A stretch of 64,000 bases of DNA from Chlorocebus sabaeus (taxonomy: Eukaryota; Chordata; Mammalia; Primates; Cercopithecidae), in contig NC_132912.1 in NCBI RefSeq assembly GCF_047675955.1, positions 77,648,382 to 77,712,381 of the forward strand, written 5' to 3'. Below the pieces are notes generated by a model that had not been told where the DNA came from, did not search any database, and was given only the letters and a program-made list of their open reading frames with translations. Of this stretch, positions 34,171-45,450 are shown one piece after another (within the stretch, counting starts at the first letter, position 1; each line of letters starts with the position of its first letter). Position numbers and translations under genes: made by a program.

Positions 34171-34267
34171 CCCGCCCTGGCTAGTCTTGAACTCCTAGCC
34201 TCAAGCAATTCTTCTGCCTCAGCCTCCCAAAGTGCTGGAATTACAAGTGTGAGCCACCATGCCTGAC
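34171..34267 (-). mobile_element. Alu left-arm fragment, third of three adjacent
   Basis: Only the first 95 or so bases of an Alu are present (GCCACCATGCCTGACC at the 5' end), with no tail. CTCTACT occurs just outside the trio on both sides (33586-33592 and 34268-34274). Confidence 0.9.
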
Positions 34268-34400
34268 CTCTACTGTTGAATTGTTTCTAGTTTTTCATTG
34301 TTAAAAGCAATGCATCATTTTACATTATTGAAATGTAGAGTTTTTATTATTATGTATGCTAAATATTATGCTCGTTATATTTTTTGTTGCTATTCAAAGT

Positions 34401-34901
34401 CATCAAGACACTTTTAGCTCTTGTTGGTAGGTGAGGCATGGGCTAAAAGAACTAAAGATAAAGGAGCAGCTGGATTTAATCTGCAAGCAGCTGAACTGAT
34501 GCTGTGAAAAGGGCTTGGGCAGCCTATTGGTAAAAGAACAATAAACAAAGATGTAAGAAAAAGTAACAGGTTTTTACTAGTTTAACAAATGTAAAGACAC
34601 TTGCATTTTTAAAAGCTATCTTTTTTTTTTCTGTTTATTTCACAGTTTTTAAAGAAGATGTAACCAATTCTTAATATCCTAAAAGTAGAAAGCATGGGCA
34701 AGTGTATAAATGTTTTCTCATTCCTTTCTACTTCTGGGTGGAAGCCTGAATGCGTATCTATTATTGCAATTACTTCCTAATCCTCTGCAAGTGGCAGCTT
34801 CCGGAGAAGCAAGCAAAGGCTGTGAGAAAAACTTTAAAGCCTCTAAAGCTTAAACTGAAATTTAAATTTACTTAAAAAGACCAGCAACAATAAACATGGA
34901 T
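34401..34901. other. No feature recognised
   Basis: Unassigned. Confidence 0.4.
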
Positions 34902-35439
34902 CAGTTGTTCTCGAACTAGATCCAGCCCAAGAAGCTCTACAATTGTGTTGTGTGAAATAGTTGCCACCAGTCACAGGTGGCTGTTGAGCATTTGAAATGT
35001 GAGCAGGACAACTGAAGAACTGAATTTTTAATATTATTTAATTTTAATTAATTTATATTTTAAAACTGAAGCAGCATATTTTTTCCTGTAATAAACTCAT
35101 TTCTCTGGTAGGACTACATTTCACTTTAACCATTGCAGCATCAGATATTATATTGTCATGCGTGTTTTGGGTGTCTGTGTTGTTTCTAATGTTACACATA
35201 AACACGTAGTCGAGTAGTTGGGATTCAGTTCAAATTATTCTTTTCTATGCATTGATGTGACACAGGAATGTGTTTATTTGAATACTGTATGCAGGTAGCA
35301 TGAGTTACAGTGATAATTAAACTTTTTTTCTACTTAGAAAATGAGTATGAATGAATTTTAGATTTAAAATGAAGGCACGCTACTAATGGAGAATCAAATG
35401 GAGATGTAGAAGTAGTACAACAGTAAAGAAAACAAGAGA

Positions 35440-35640
35440 CTGGAAGAAGGTATGTTGCCAGTTTCACAGTGAATGGCAATTGCAATTTGCTGTGGCAGAG
35501 CTGTTTGTTGTAGAATTCTTTCCTAAGATAATAAAGTGGACAATATTAAGAGACATTTTCAGCAAATACATACTGAATTTTGGTAAGAAGCTTCCTCTAA
35601 ACAGTAAAAAATTGATAAGAGAAGTCACCTGAAATCAGAA
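35440..35640 (+). pseudogene. hAT transposase N-terminal (BED-finger-like) remnant
   Basis: Read in shifting frames, 35548-35580 gives RHFQQIHTEF, the His-spaced end of a BED-type zinc finger, followed in another frame by KKLPLNSKKLIREV as seen in hAT transposases. The Cys part upstream is decayed and frames are broken by stops and shifts. Confidence 0.5.
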
Positions 35641-36272
35641 TTGTGTCCAATAAAATATTTTACATATACAAATATACACATACACACCATTTAGCTGGAA
35701 AAATGGTAAAATACATTATGAGTTAATTATGGAAATTGTTCATAAATTATGAGGATAGAGAGTAAAACATATATTTTATAGAAAGTAAAAGATTTTGTGA
35801 ATAAAAACCAAAAATTTAAAAAATAAGTCATTAAACAATTGCCTAAACATGACCTTTCAACAATATAAATGATCAGGTGATTCAAAATTGGAAAAATTAC
35901 AAGTACTTTTCTTTAGCTTTAGAGGCTATGCAACATAAGAGACACTATCCAATTAATTTCTTCAGGTATATTTTGTCTCAAGGGGCTTCCACATTTTAAA
36001 GAAATCTTGTAAATTTGTGGCTTAACATTAAACTCATGCTGTACATACTTTCTGAGTCTTTACATTTGTCAGAGTGTTCAAGGCAGAATTGAAAGAAAAA
36101 TACTTTTTATAATGATAGATGATGCTCCAATTGTGTTAGGTTGAAATTGAATGTATTGGAATTTTAAAATAAGTGACGGATATTTCCCTTATGTGATATA
36201 TATTGAAAATATTTGTGCTGTTTGCTGGTACAGACTGTATGAAAGTGTTATGATATAGTTGTTAACATCCTT

Positions 36273-36934
36273 TTGTATGTATGTGCAAATACTGTTAATC
36301 ATTGGCAGTTTGTGGAACTGCTGAAAGAAACAGAAGACAATGAATTGAATGATGTATTCTTTGGCAATGCTCATTGGTTGAGCTGTGGAAGAGCTTTACA
36401 GATTTACTGTATTGTTAGCTCTAATTTTCTTGAAACAAAAAGAATGCTTGCCAAACATTCAATTATTATTATTATTATTATTTTTTTTTTTTTTTTGAGA
36501 TGGAGTCTCGTACTGTCGCCCAGTCTGGAGTGCAGTGGCCAGATCTCGGCTCACTGCAAGCTCCGCCTCCCGGGTTCACGCCATTCTGTTGCCTCAGCCT
36601 CCCGAGTAGCTGGGTCTACAGGCGCCCGCCACCTCGCCCGGCTGGTATTTTGTATTTTTTAGTAGAGACGGGGTTTCACCTTATTAGCCAGGGTGGTCTG
36701 GATCTTCTGACCTCGTGATCCGTCCGTCTCAGTCTCCCAAAGTGCTGGGATTACAGGCTTGAGCCACCACGCTCGGCCCAAACATTCAATTATTAAAGAT
36801 AAAAGTGGCAGTGTGATTTACATTTTCTCACTTATATCACACCACATATGTATGAGCTAAATTTGAAGTTCCAAGAAAAGGTAAAACTTATTTGTGACCT
36901 AACTAGACAGACAGAACAATTTATATTGAAATAG
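36273..36934 (+). pseudogene. hAT transposase C-terminal remnant, split by AluY
   Basis: The segment at 36300-36460 encodes FVELLKETEDNELNDV, then HWLSCGRALQ and NFLETKR, matching the conserved WLSRG-type region of Charlie-group transposases. After the AluY, 36815-36934 is open and gives DLHFLTYITPHMYELNLKFQ and then a coiled stretch ending in a stop, the region that normally follows. The canonical WLSRG reads WLSCG. Non-functional fossil. Confidence 0.72.
36468..36778 (-). mobile_element. AluY with Old World monkey-type diagnostic bases
   Basis: Full-length, flanked by an exact 16-bp duplication CAAACATTCAATTATT (36452-36467 and 36779-36794) that lies within the transposase remnant. Diagnostic words: CCACCTCGCCCGGCTGGT, GTATTTTTTAGTAGAG with six T, CGTCTCAGTCTCC and ACAGGCTTGAGCC. 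The tail carries an (ATT)n tract at 36462-36482. Confidence 0.95.
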
Positions 36935-37211
36935 AAACTTTTCGTAATACAAATCAATAGTGATTTTATACATTTTCTAGAGTATGAATTAATATGCAGA
37001 ATATTTTCATGAAAATTGTCAAAAGTACAAGGAAAGTTTGAACACTTTGTTGATATTGATAACTTTAGAGTTGTATTTCAATTTATTAAATACTTTTAAA
37101 ACTTGATACTAATCTTGAGTGGACACAGGAGAGTACCAATTCATTTAACTGAATGTAGTTAAATGAATGAAGTTTTGAAATTGAAAATGCTTATGCTTCA
37201 AAATCAAAGCA

Positions 37212-37532
37212 AAATTTTTTTGTTTTGTTTTGTGTTGTTTTGTTTTGGTTTTGAGACGGAGTCTCGCTCTGCCACCCAGGCTGGAGTGCAGTGGCGTGAT
37301 CTCGGCTCACTGCAAGCTCCGCCTCCCGGGTTCGTGCCATTCTCTCGCCTCAGCCTCCGGAGTAACTGGGACTTCAGGTGCCCCCCACCAGGCCCCGCTA
37401 ATTTTTTGTTTTTGTATTTTTAGTAGAGGCGGGGTTTCACCGTGTTAGCCAGGATGGTCTGGATCTCCTGACCTCGTGAACCACCCGCCTCCGCCTCCCA
37501 AATTGCTGGGATTACAGCCACAGCGCCCTGCC
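37212..37532 (-). mobile_element. AluY-like element
   Basis: Antisense Alu with a GTTTT-rich tail and the Y-type word TGCAAGCTCCGCCTCCCGGG. The 5' end is altered (ATTACAGCCACAGCGCCCTG lacks GCGTGAG). Flanks AGCAAAATTT and AGCAAATTTG suggest a target-site duplication. Confidence 0.93.
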
Positions 37533-37987
37533 AGCAAATTTGTTTTTGTTTTTTTGTTTTTTTTTTTAAGAACCAGTTTGTCAATGTAAATGCAAATGTT
37601 AAAGGAAAATAATTTTTGAATACTTAATGAAATGATTGGAAAACTTTTCGTGTTTTTGGCACAACTTGGGCATAAAAATCTACTTTTTGAATGGTATATT
37701 TTATGAAATCTAAATCAGATCAAGTAGTTCTTGGCATATAAATCAAGATATTTTGTACCCATAAAATCCACACTGGATTTTGAAGATTTTGTTCAAATAA
37801 AAGAATGTAAAATATCTAATTAATATTTTTTATTTTTATTACAAGTTGAAATTATATTTGACATATTGTGTCAAATAATATATATTACTAAAATTAATTT
37901 CACTTTTTTTAACCTTTTTAAATGTGGTACCTAGCAAATTTAAAATTGTATATGCAGCTCACATTGTATTTCTGTTGCCAGCACTTG

Positions 37988-39982
37988 CCCGTACATCCCA
38001 GCTTTATGGATTTTGTGGAATAGTTCCAAAATCCCAAAGGTATCACTACCTAGTTATATATAAAATCATCCAGACCAATGTCATCTGCCCTGTAATGCCA
38101 AGTTATTTGTGTGTCACTGACCCACCATATGCTCTCTTCATTGTCAACTAGGGAATCTGTTTGTGAGATGCCCAGAGTTCAAGTTCAATCTGGCCATGTA
38201 ACTGAATTCCCTGAAAACAGGCTGTCTGTGGAAAAATGTAATCAGTGATCTTAGACTAGTTATCATTTATTTCAATCAACTTAGGAAAACTTTAACTGAT
38301 GGAGAACCAGAAATCAAATCTTAGAAGATTATATTAGTCACTATTGATATGGTCACCTGTGCCTGAAAACAAATTGATTCATGGTGCCAAGCAAGGCCTT
38401 TACAAGATAAGACAAGAGCTGGATTCACTGTCTCAGTTCCTGAAAGAGAACAGAGACCAACTAGGATCAATACATTCCTGAGTCGGGAAAAAGAGAGATT
38501 GTCACATGCTATAATTCAGGGGAAAAATTAATCTGGAAGTTTCTATCTCCCTTAGCTACCTTTTCCCTATTCTTGTTTTGTCTGGATTTGTGCCAGATTC
38601 AGGACATTTGTGTCAGTGATGTCTTGTGGTTTAAAAAAAGCAATTATTGGATCAAGTCAGAAGATCTGGATGAGAGGTCCTGGTTAATTACACAGTCTCT
38701 CTCAGTTTTCTGGTCTGGATTGGATCAGCTGATCTATAAGAAACCTACTAGAGCCATGGTTTTGTGTTTCTAAGTTGTTCTGAGACATAAATCCCAAACT
38801 ATGTAAAACTCGCTTAAAATCTGAACTACATTCTAAGAACAAGATTTGAAATGCTATCATTTTCTTTCTTCTTCATCAAATAAAGAAGAATGTGGAACAA
38901 TACACTTGTATAATTTTCTATTTACTGGGAGTCACTATTACATTGTTTTATAAAAGCTGCTTGATACTTTTCCCTTATCAAAAATGAAATAGCAAGAAGG
39001 AAGATTTAGGAATGCTGTTATATTTCTAATCTTGCTCTTTATTTGTAAGTGTGGGACCCTAAAAATGGAAGACTGTTTGTGTAATAGCATTATAGAGAAA
39101 ATGGCCAAAGAATCATATTTCTTCTTTCACTCACTTGATAAAACCTTCAAATGTTAGTTTGAACTAACTTTTAGTGATGTTAGAAGTGAAAACTAGCTCT
39201 CTAGGGTACATAGTTTTTATGCTAATTTCCTGCACCTCAATGTGGACAATTATTCTAGGGCATGTGAATGATCCATTCACTGAATGAAGAAAAATTATTC
39301 CAAATGATTATTGATGAGTTAATCAAGATAACTGTGTAAAGTTTTTTTATCCATTAGTGGTATCATCTACAGTATTTCACAATCATCATAATAAAAGAGC
39401 CAAATGCTAATGGGCAAGGTAATCAGACTTAATGAAGAACAGTGAAAAATCTGCTTTTAAAAATAGTTTACAGTTTTCATAATCACTGAAGTGGTCAGTG
39501 AGTCCCAAGATTCTTCATATTTCATAATGTGTGTTTGCAAATGTTTTTCATCACTTAAAAAATAGTCAGATTTTTCTAATGTAAAAAAAGAATAGAAAGA
39601 AATGGAGAGGGATTCATTTAAAAAATACATATTTAAAAAGCTATTCATGTTGCAATGGTGACTTAAAATGGGGGAATCTCTATGCATTTAAAAATGTGCA
39701 ACTACTTTGTTATGTTTTTTTCTCCCATCTTTATCCTTTTACTCAAATTTGGTAATTTTATCAATACAAGCTCAGATAAGTCTGGACTCACAATTTTATT
39801 TTAATTATTCATTATATATTGTGGTTTAAATTTGTATTGATGTATTGATTCTGTACCCCAATGTATTGCCATGATGACATGAGGGCCTGACATTCACCCT
39901 CTTTTGAGAAAAGCTGTGTAAAGTGTTTCCTTATTAATACATCACTGTATTTTGTATCATGTGGTCTCATTACCCTGGCATT
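37988..39982. other. No feature recognised
   Basis: About 2 kb of AT-rich DNA with no repeat or gene that I can name. Frames of 66-76 codons have no domain. Confidence 0.5.
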
Positions 39983-40436
39983 TTAAGGTAGGCCCAGCTA
40001 GGGCTGCACCCTCCTTGGAGCCAGTGGGAACCCCGCCCCTTCTGAGTTGGGAAGGGAGCTCCCCAGGCGCTGCTGCAGCCGCCCAAAGCCCTTCCGCAGA
40101 CCCAGACCTCCTGCTCTACGGAGCAGGCAGGAGCTCCGCCCTCCTGGGCGGGGCCAGTTACCCAAACTGCTGCTGTGGATCCGAGCCTCCCTGTTCCCTT
40201 GGAGTTGGGCCCTGAAGCAGGCGAGATCTGCCCTCCGAGGTGCAGCTGCAGCCTCCTGAACCGTGGCTGCAGACCTGGGCCTCCCGCTCCGCGGAGTAGG
40301 CAGGAGCCGGGACAAGCAGGAACCCCGCCCCTTCTTAAGTTGGCAGGGCGGGATCTCCCCGGGGCACCTGAAGCCGCCCTCCCAGGTGCAGGACCTGGGC
40401 ATCTCTGCGACCTGCATCCTTGGGGACAGAAAGCAT
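39983..40436. repeat. GC/CpG-rich degenerate tandem array
   Basis: About 450 bp at roughly 65% GC with some two dozen CpGs. The word AACCCCGCCCCTTCT recurs at 40029 and 40321. A related block (GCAGACC, then a CTCC/CTACGGAG core, then AGGCAGGAGC) recurs at 40096 and 40269. I read this as about three degenerate units of 130-175 bp. Frames up to 160 codons on both strands follow from the GC content and show no domain. Confidence 0.75.
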
Positions 40437-40504
40437 AATTAAGCAGAAGCATTCTTATTCTATACTCTTAAAACTAGTTGTGGGTTAAATGAAAAAGTCA
40501 ACTA

Positions 40505-40665
40505 GAACAACAAAAAAGGTAACTGTGAGGTGATGGTGTGTTACTTAGCTTGGTTGTGGTCATTTCACAATGAAAAAGTGAAAATCAAAGTATCACATTT
40601 ACACCTTTAATATGTACAATTTTTATCAATTATACCTCAGTAAGGTTGAAAAAAGTGAGAAATAA
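40505..40665 (+). mobile_element. L1M 3' end
   Basis: AAGGTAACTGTGAGGTGATG, GCTTGGTTGTGGTCATTTCA, ATATGTACAATTTTTATCAA and TATACCTCAGTAAGGTTGAA are the last 160 bp of an L1MA/MB 3' UTR. Confidence 0.8.
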
Positions 40666-40689
40666 TAACAATACATGCATATACTGCTT

Positions 40690-42297
40690 TAGCCATTTTT
40701 AAATATTTTTAAATCTTAAAGTTTGGGGGGTACATAGTGTATGTATTTAGGGGGTACATGAGATATTTTGATACATTCATTCACTGTGTAATACTCTCAT
40801 CAGGGTAAGTGGGTATTCATCACCTCAGGCATTTATCCTTTCTTTGTGTTAGAAACAATCCAATTATACTAGTATTTTAAAATAATAATAAATTATTGTT
40901 GACTGTAGTCACCCTGTTGTACTATCAAATACTAGATCTTATTCATTCTATCGTTTTGTACCCATTAACCACCACACTCCCCCCTGCATTGCCTACTACT
41001 TTTCCCAGCCTCTGGTAACCATCATTCTGTTCTCTCTGTGAGTTAAATTGTTTCACTTTTCAGCTCTCACAGATAAGTAAGAACATGCAATATTTGTCTT
41101 TCTGTGCCTGGCTTATTTCACTTAATGGCCTCTGGTTCCATCCATGTTGTTGCAAATGACAGGAACTCATTCTTTTTTATGGTCAAATAGTATTCCATTG
41201 TGTATATGTACCACATTTTCTTTATCTATTTGTCTGTTGATGGACACTTAGGTTGCTTCCAAATCTTGGCTATTAATAGTGCTGATATAAACATGGGAGT
41301 GCAGACATCTCTTCAATATTCTGATTTCTATTCTTTTGGGTATATACCTAGCAGTGGGACTGCTGGATCATATGGCAGCTCTATTTTTAGTTTTTTGAGG
41401 AACATCCAAACTGTTAGTGGTTGTACTAATTTACATTCCCACTAATAGTGTACAGGGTACCCTTTTCTCAGCATCCTTGCCAGCATTTGTTGCTACCTGT
41501 CTTTTAGATAAAAGCCATTTTAACAGGAGTGAGATGATGTCTCATTATAGTTTTGATTTGCATTTCTCTGATGATCAGTGATGTTGAACGCCTTTTCATA
41601 TGCCTGTTTACCATTTATTTGTCGTCTTTTGAGAAATCTTTTGTCCATTTGAAAATCAGATTAGATTTTTTTCCTACAGAGTTGTAGCAGGAAGAACCGC
41701 AGACAAAACTCCTCAGACACCGAGTTAAAGAAGGAAGGGGTTTATTTGGCTGGGGGCTTCGGCAAGACTCCTGCCTCAAGAGCCGAGCTCCCTGAGTGAG
41801 CAATTCCTATCGCTTTCAAGGGCTCACAACTTTAAGGGGGTGCGCGTGAGAGGGTCGTGATCGATTGAGCAAGCAGTGGGTACGTGACTGGGGGCCGCAT
41901 GCACCGGTAATTAGATCGGAACAAAACAGGATAGGGATTTTCACAGTGCTTTTCTATACAATGTGTGTAATCTAGAGATAACATAACTGATTAGGTCAGG
42001 GGTCGATCTTTAACTACCAGGCCCAGGGTGTGGCGCCAGGCTGTCTGCTTGTGGATTTCATTTCTGCCTTTTAGGTTTTACTTTTTCTTTCTTTGGAGGC
42101 AGAAATTGGGCATAAGACAATATGAGGGGTAGTCTCCTCCCTTAGAGTCATTTGAGTTCCTCACATATTCTGGTTATTAATCCCTTGTTGGATAGTTTGC
42201 AAGTATTTTCTCCCACTCTGGTTGTCTCTTCATTTTGTTGATTGTTTCCTTTGCTGTGCAGGAGTGTTTCAGCTTGATATGATTAGCCAATCTTTTA
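40690..42297 (-). mobile_element. L1 (L1PB/L1MA class) 3' half, split by an LTR
   Basis: From the antisense 3' UTR (GGGGTACATGAGATATTTTG) through the ORF2 C-terminus (GGTCAAATAGTATTCCATTG, TCATATGGCAGCTCTATTTT). It stops at 41692 and resumes at 42151 with TTTGAGTTCC, where the antisense L1 should continue. It fades out near 42297. Confidence 0.88.
41693..42150 (-). mobile_element. Solitary ERV LTR inserted in L1
   Basis: Plus-strand limits TGTAGCAGG and AGAGTCA are the reverse of a TG...CA LTR. The minus strand carries an AATAAA-type signal near 41740 (CCAAATAAACCCC), about 50 bp from its 3' end, as in ERV1-class LTRs. I recognise the family as one widespread in catarrhine genomes but cannot name it. 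Exact edges and duplication are uncertain (GAGT left). Confidence 0.72.
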
Positions 42298-43080
42298 TGC
42301 AGAGCCAGAGCCTCGCTGACGAAAAGAAATACTTTACAGAGTTTGTAAAGTTTACAAACTGTAAAATATTTAAAGAGGTTTATTCTGAGCCAAATATGAG
42401 TGACTATAGCCTGAGGCATAGTCTCAAGAGTGCCTGAGAATGTGTGTCCGAGGTGGTTGGGTTCCAGCTTGGTTTTATACATTTTAGCAAGACATAAGAC
42501 ATCAATCCATGCATGTAAGATATACATTGGTTTGGTCTGGAAAGGTGGGAGAACTGGAAGTCGGGTGAGGGGACTATCAGATCATGGGTGAATTCAAAGG
42601 TTTTCTGATTGGCAATTGGTTGAAAGAGTTAAGCTATTGTCTGAAGACCTAGAATCAGTAGAAAAGAGTGTCTGGGTGAAGATAAAGGGTTGCCAAGACC
42701 AGTGTTCTTATGAACTCTCATAGGTGGCTGCCCTTAGAAACAATAGATAGGAAATGTTTCCCATTCATATCTTTAAAAGGTGCTAGACCTCTTCAGGACT
42801 GGGAGGTCCTGGAAGGGGAGGGATTTGTATGTTAACATGGGCACTTTATAGATGCAAATTTCCCTCACAAACCCAGCTTTGCAGAACCATTTTAAAATAT
42901 GACAAAGGAACATATTTTGGGGTAAAATATTTTGATTTCCTTCTTTATCCATCATATGATATTATGCCAGAGTCAGGTTGGAAAGTAAGCCAAGTAGGAT
43001 GAAATAAAACCCACCTGATGAGATTTTTTTGGCTTGTAGGGCATGGTTCCCCAGTTTCCTTAGATAGGAATTTGGGGAAG
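42298..43080 (-). mobile_element. Second ERV LTR-like block
   Basis: AAAGAGGTTTATTCTGAGCC, CAGCTTGGTTTTATACATTT, GACATAAGACATCAATCCAT and ACATTGGTTTGGTCTGGAAA match an ERV LTR family in antisense; the minus strand has an AATAAA signal near 42380. The right edge is a guess. Confidence 0.6.
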
Positions 43081-43198
43081 AGAGAAAAAAGGTGAGGATT
43101 TAATTCTCAGCCTTACTTTTGCCTATGCATCTTTACCTATGGAGTTTCCTGTCATCTTTCTTGGCCAAACCACACTTGACAATATAGTTTCATTATCT

Positions 43199-43462
43199 TT
43201 TTTTTTTTTGAGACAGAGTCTCACTCTCCCAGCTCACTGCAACCTCCGCCTCCCGGGTTCAAGCAATTCTCCTGCCTCAGCCTCCTGAGTAGTTGGGATT
43301 ACAGGTGCCCAACACCACGCCTGGCTAATTTTTGTATTTTTTTAGTAGAGACAGTGTTTCACCATGTTGGTCAGGCTGGCCTCAAACTCCTGACCTCAGG
43401 TGATCGCCCACCTCGGCCACCCAAAGTGCTGGGATTACAGGCGTGAGCCACTGTGCCTGGCC
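43199..43462 (-). mobile_element. AluS with internal deletion
   Basis: The right arm lacks about 45 bp (TCTCACTCTCCCAGCTCACT joins two normally separate words). Flanking TCATTATCTTTT occurs at about 43189-43200 and 43463-43474. Confidence 0.94.
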
Positions 43463-43474
43463 TCATTATCTTTT

Positions 43475-44799
43475 AAGTAGATTATTTAAAGAATTTAAAG
43501 ACATTTACAAAGCTGATGAATAAAGAACTTTTCTACATTCTGTAATTTTATGAAAACCTTCTAAAATTTTACACTTAACCTACACATACTAAATTCAAAG
43601 GCAATTCAAACACTCAACTAAGTTTTTATAGAAGCAATTCTCTTCTTGCACTCATCTTACACTTATATTGGTTTATATAATGCTTGATTAAATTACGTAA
43701 GTAAAGGAACACATAGAACCAGGACAAATGCATTTGGAAACAAGCGCAATTGACTCTTGGTAAGCAGAAAACTTAATTGGAATTGCCTGCTACAGAGGTG
43801 TCTATAGTTGTAAATTTCCAGCATGTTTTGGCCATCAATCAGTGTGTTTTGTAGAGGAAACGGAGAGCACTGTTTTTTCTGGTAAACTGGTTAAATAGCA
43901 TTTGGTTAAGAAAACTTGCACTGTACTTTATTCTAGATATATGAAACAGGGTTTTAGAAAGCTAAAGTTAAATGGATACTGGTGTTTAAATATTTACAAA
44001 GTATGCTCCCTTTTAAGGCATCAAGCTCTGTTTTTGAATGTTAAATTTCCGGATATATATTATTTTTCCACTATGCACAGAGCAGTGGTAACAGCCAAGC
44101 TGGATAGAAAGATTTCTTCCTTGTGGCTTAACTACGATTATGTTTTATTATGTTAAATATACATATATCTTATGCAATCCTGTGCAGTCAAATCTCAGAA
44201 GTGAAAGAATGGGAGAAAGCTAATCTGAGGTTGTAAAATAAATAGATTTTGAAAGCAAAGAAATGCTGTTTTAGGGATAGCCTATACTAACCTTAATTTT
44301 TGTTTCTAATAGAGAACCTCATTGATATGATGGTAATGTATCAATTGAATAAGAAGTATGTCCTATAGTTAACCATGCTCAATAAGTATTTACCATATGA
44401 ATGATTGAAGTATGTGGCTGCTTTAAGAATGTTAAAATTATTTTAAAATCTCCATTGCTACAATGTTTTAAATGTTAATCTTCTTAGTAAATTATTACAT
44501 TTCTTAAAAATGGTTTCCTGGAACAATGGTTTCAGAGTGTGGCACCCGGTATTTTGTTTTCCTGAAAAGCACATTGTAATGTGTGGTGGAATGATTAAGA
44601 GCATGGATTCTGGAGTCAAACTGAGTTTATATTCCAGTTCTACCACTTAATAACTTTGAATATTGGACAAATAGTTTGACTTCAGTTTTCTCATCTGAAA
44701 GTGGATATATTAACAATTCCTGCCTCATAGAGTTGTTATGAGCATTAAATGTAGAAGATAATATGTGTTAATAATAGATTAACTGTTAATCCACAGAAT
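43475..44799. other. No feature recognised
   Basis: AT-rich, unassigned. Contains one copy (44012-44036) of a 25-nt word found again at 45378-45402. Confidence 0.45.
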
Positions 44800-45062
44800 T
44801 GTCTTTTCATCTTTGTCAATAGTTAGTTTCTCATATTTGTGTGAGTCTATTTTTAGACTGTCAATTATTTTCTACTGACATAGGTGTCTCTATGCTAATA
44901 TCACACTATCTTGATAACTAGCTTTACAAGAAGTCTTGAAATTAGGTACTGGTCTGTCTTGGTAATGTTCAATGTGCACTTGAAAAGAATGTGTGTCTTC
45001 TGTAAATGGAGTGTTCTATGAATGTCAATTATGTTAAGCTGGTTGACAATGTCAAGTCTTGC

Positions 45063-45260
45063 AAATTAGGGGCCTAGGGGTCTGCACATGTTTTCTGTGA
45101 AGGGCCGGATACTAAATATTTTCAGTTTTGTGCTATACATTCTGTCACAACTACACCAGTCTGCAGCCATAGCCAGACAATGCATAAATGGATGTGGCCA
45201 TATTAGATTCACAATGAGCTGGATTTGGACCAAAGGTATGTAGTTTGCTGACCATGTTCT
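45063..45260 (+). mobile_element. Non-autonomous hAT element
   Basis: TTTTCTGTGAAGGGCCGGAT, ACTAAATATTTTCAGTTTTG, TCGCAAC-like CTGTCACAACTAC and TAGTTTGCTGACCATG match a common hAT family whose ends read GTCAGCAAAC. Inserted in the L1M. Confidence 0.75.
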
Positions 45261-45450
45261 AAGGCCTTACTGATTTCCAGTCAACTTGTTCTATCCATTA
45301 TTGAAAGATGAGTGTTACAGTCAGCAACTATAATTATAAATCTGTCTCTTTCTCCTTTTAGTTCTATCAGTTTTTGCTTTAAGGCATCAAGCTCTGTTTT
45401 TGTTTATGTATTTTTAAACTCTGTTACTAGGTGCATAACTGTTTAGGATT

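Larger units (their letters stand above)
33200..34400 (-). mobile_element. Very old L1 (L1M/HAL1-like), split by Alus
   Basis: GTATAGAAAAACAAAAAGAA, AAATAAGATCATACTAAATA and AAGCATCTTTCCCTGC before the Alu cluster, and GAATTGTTTCTAGTTTTTCA and AGCAATGCATCATTTTACAT after it, keep the order of antisense old L1. Diverged. Confidence 0.5.
34902..37987 (+). mobile_element. Near full-length autonomous hAT transposon fossil
   Basis: The left end (CAGTTGTTCTCGAACTAG, then GGTGGCTGTTGAGCATTTGA and CTGAATTTTTAATATTATTT) and the right end (TTTAAAATTGTATATGCAGC, TCACATTGTATTTCTGTTGC, CAGCACTTG) are the two ends of one hAT family. The reverse complement of the right end (CAAGTGCTGGCAACAGAAAT) resembles the expected family terminus. 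Between them are transposase remnants at 35340-35640, 36273-36466 and 36815-36934. Two AluYs were inserted later. Without the Alus the element is about 2.4 kb. I cannot name the Charlie-group family. Confidence 0.72.

Noticed and set aside
39970..40452. 160-codon minus and several overlapping frames
   Set aside because: They come from GC-rich tandem DNA, where stops are rare in all frames; no domain seen.
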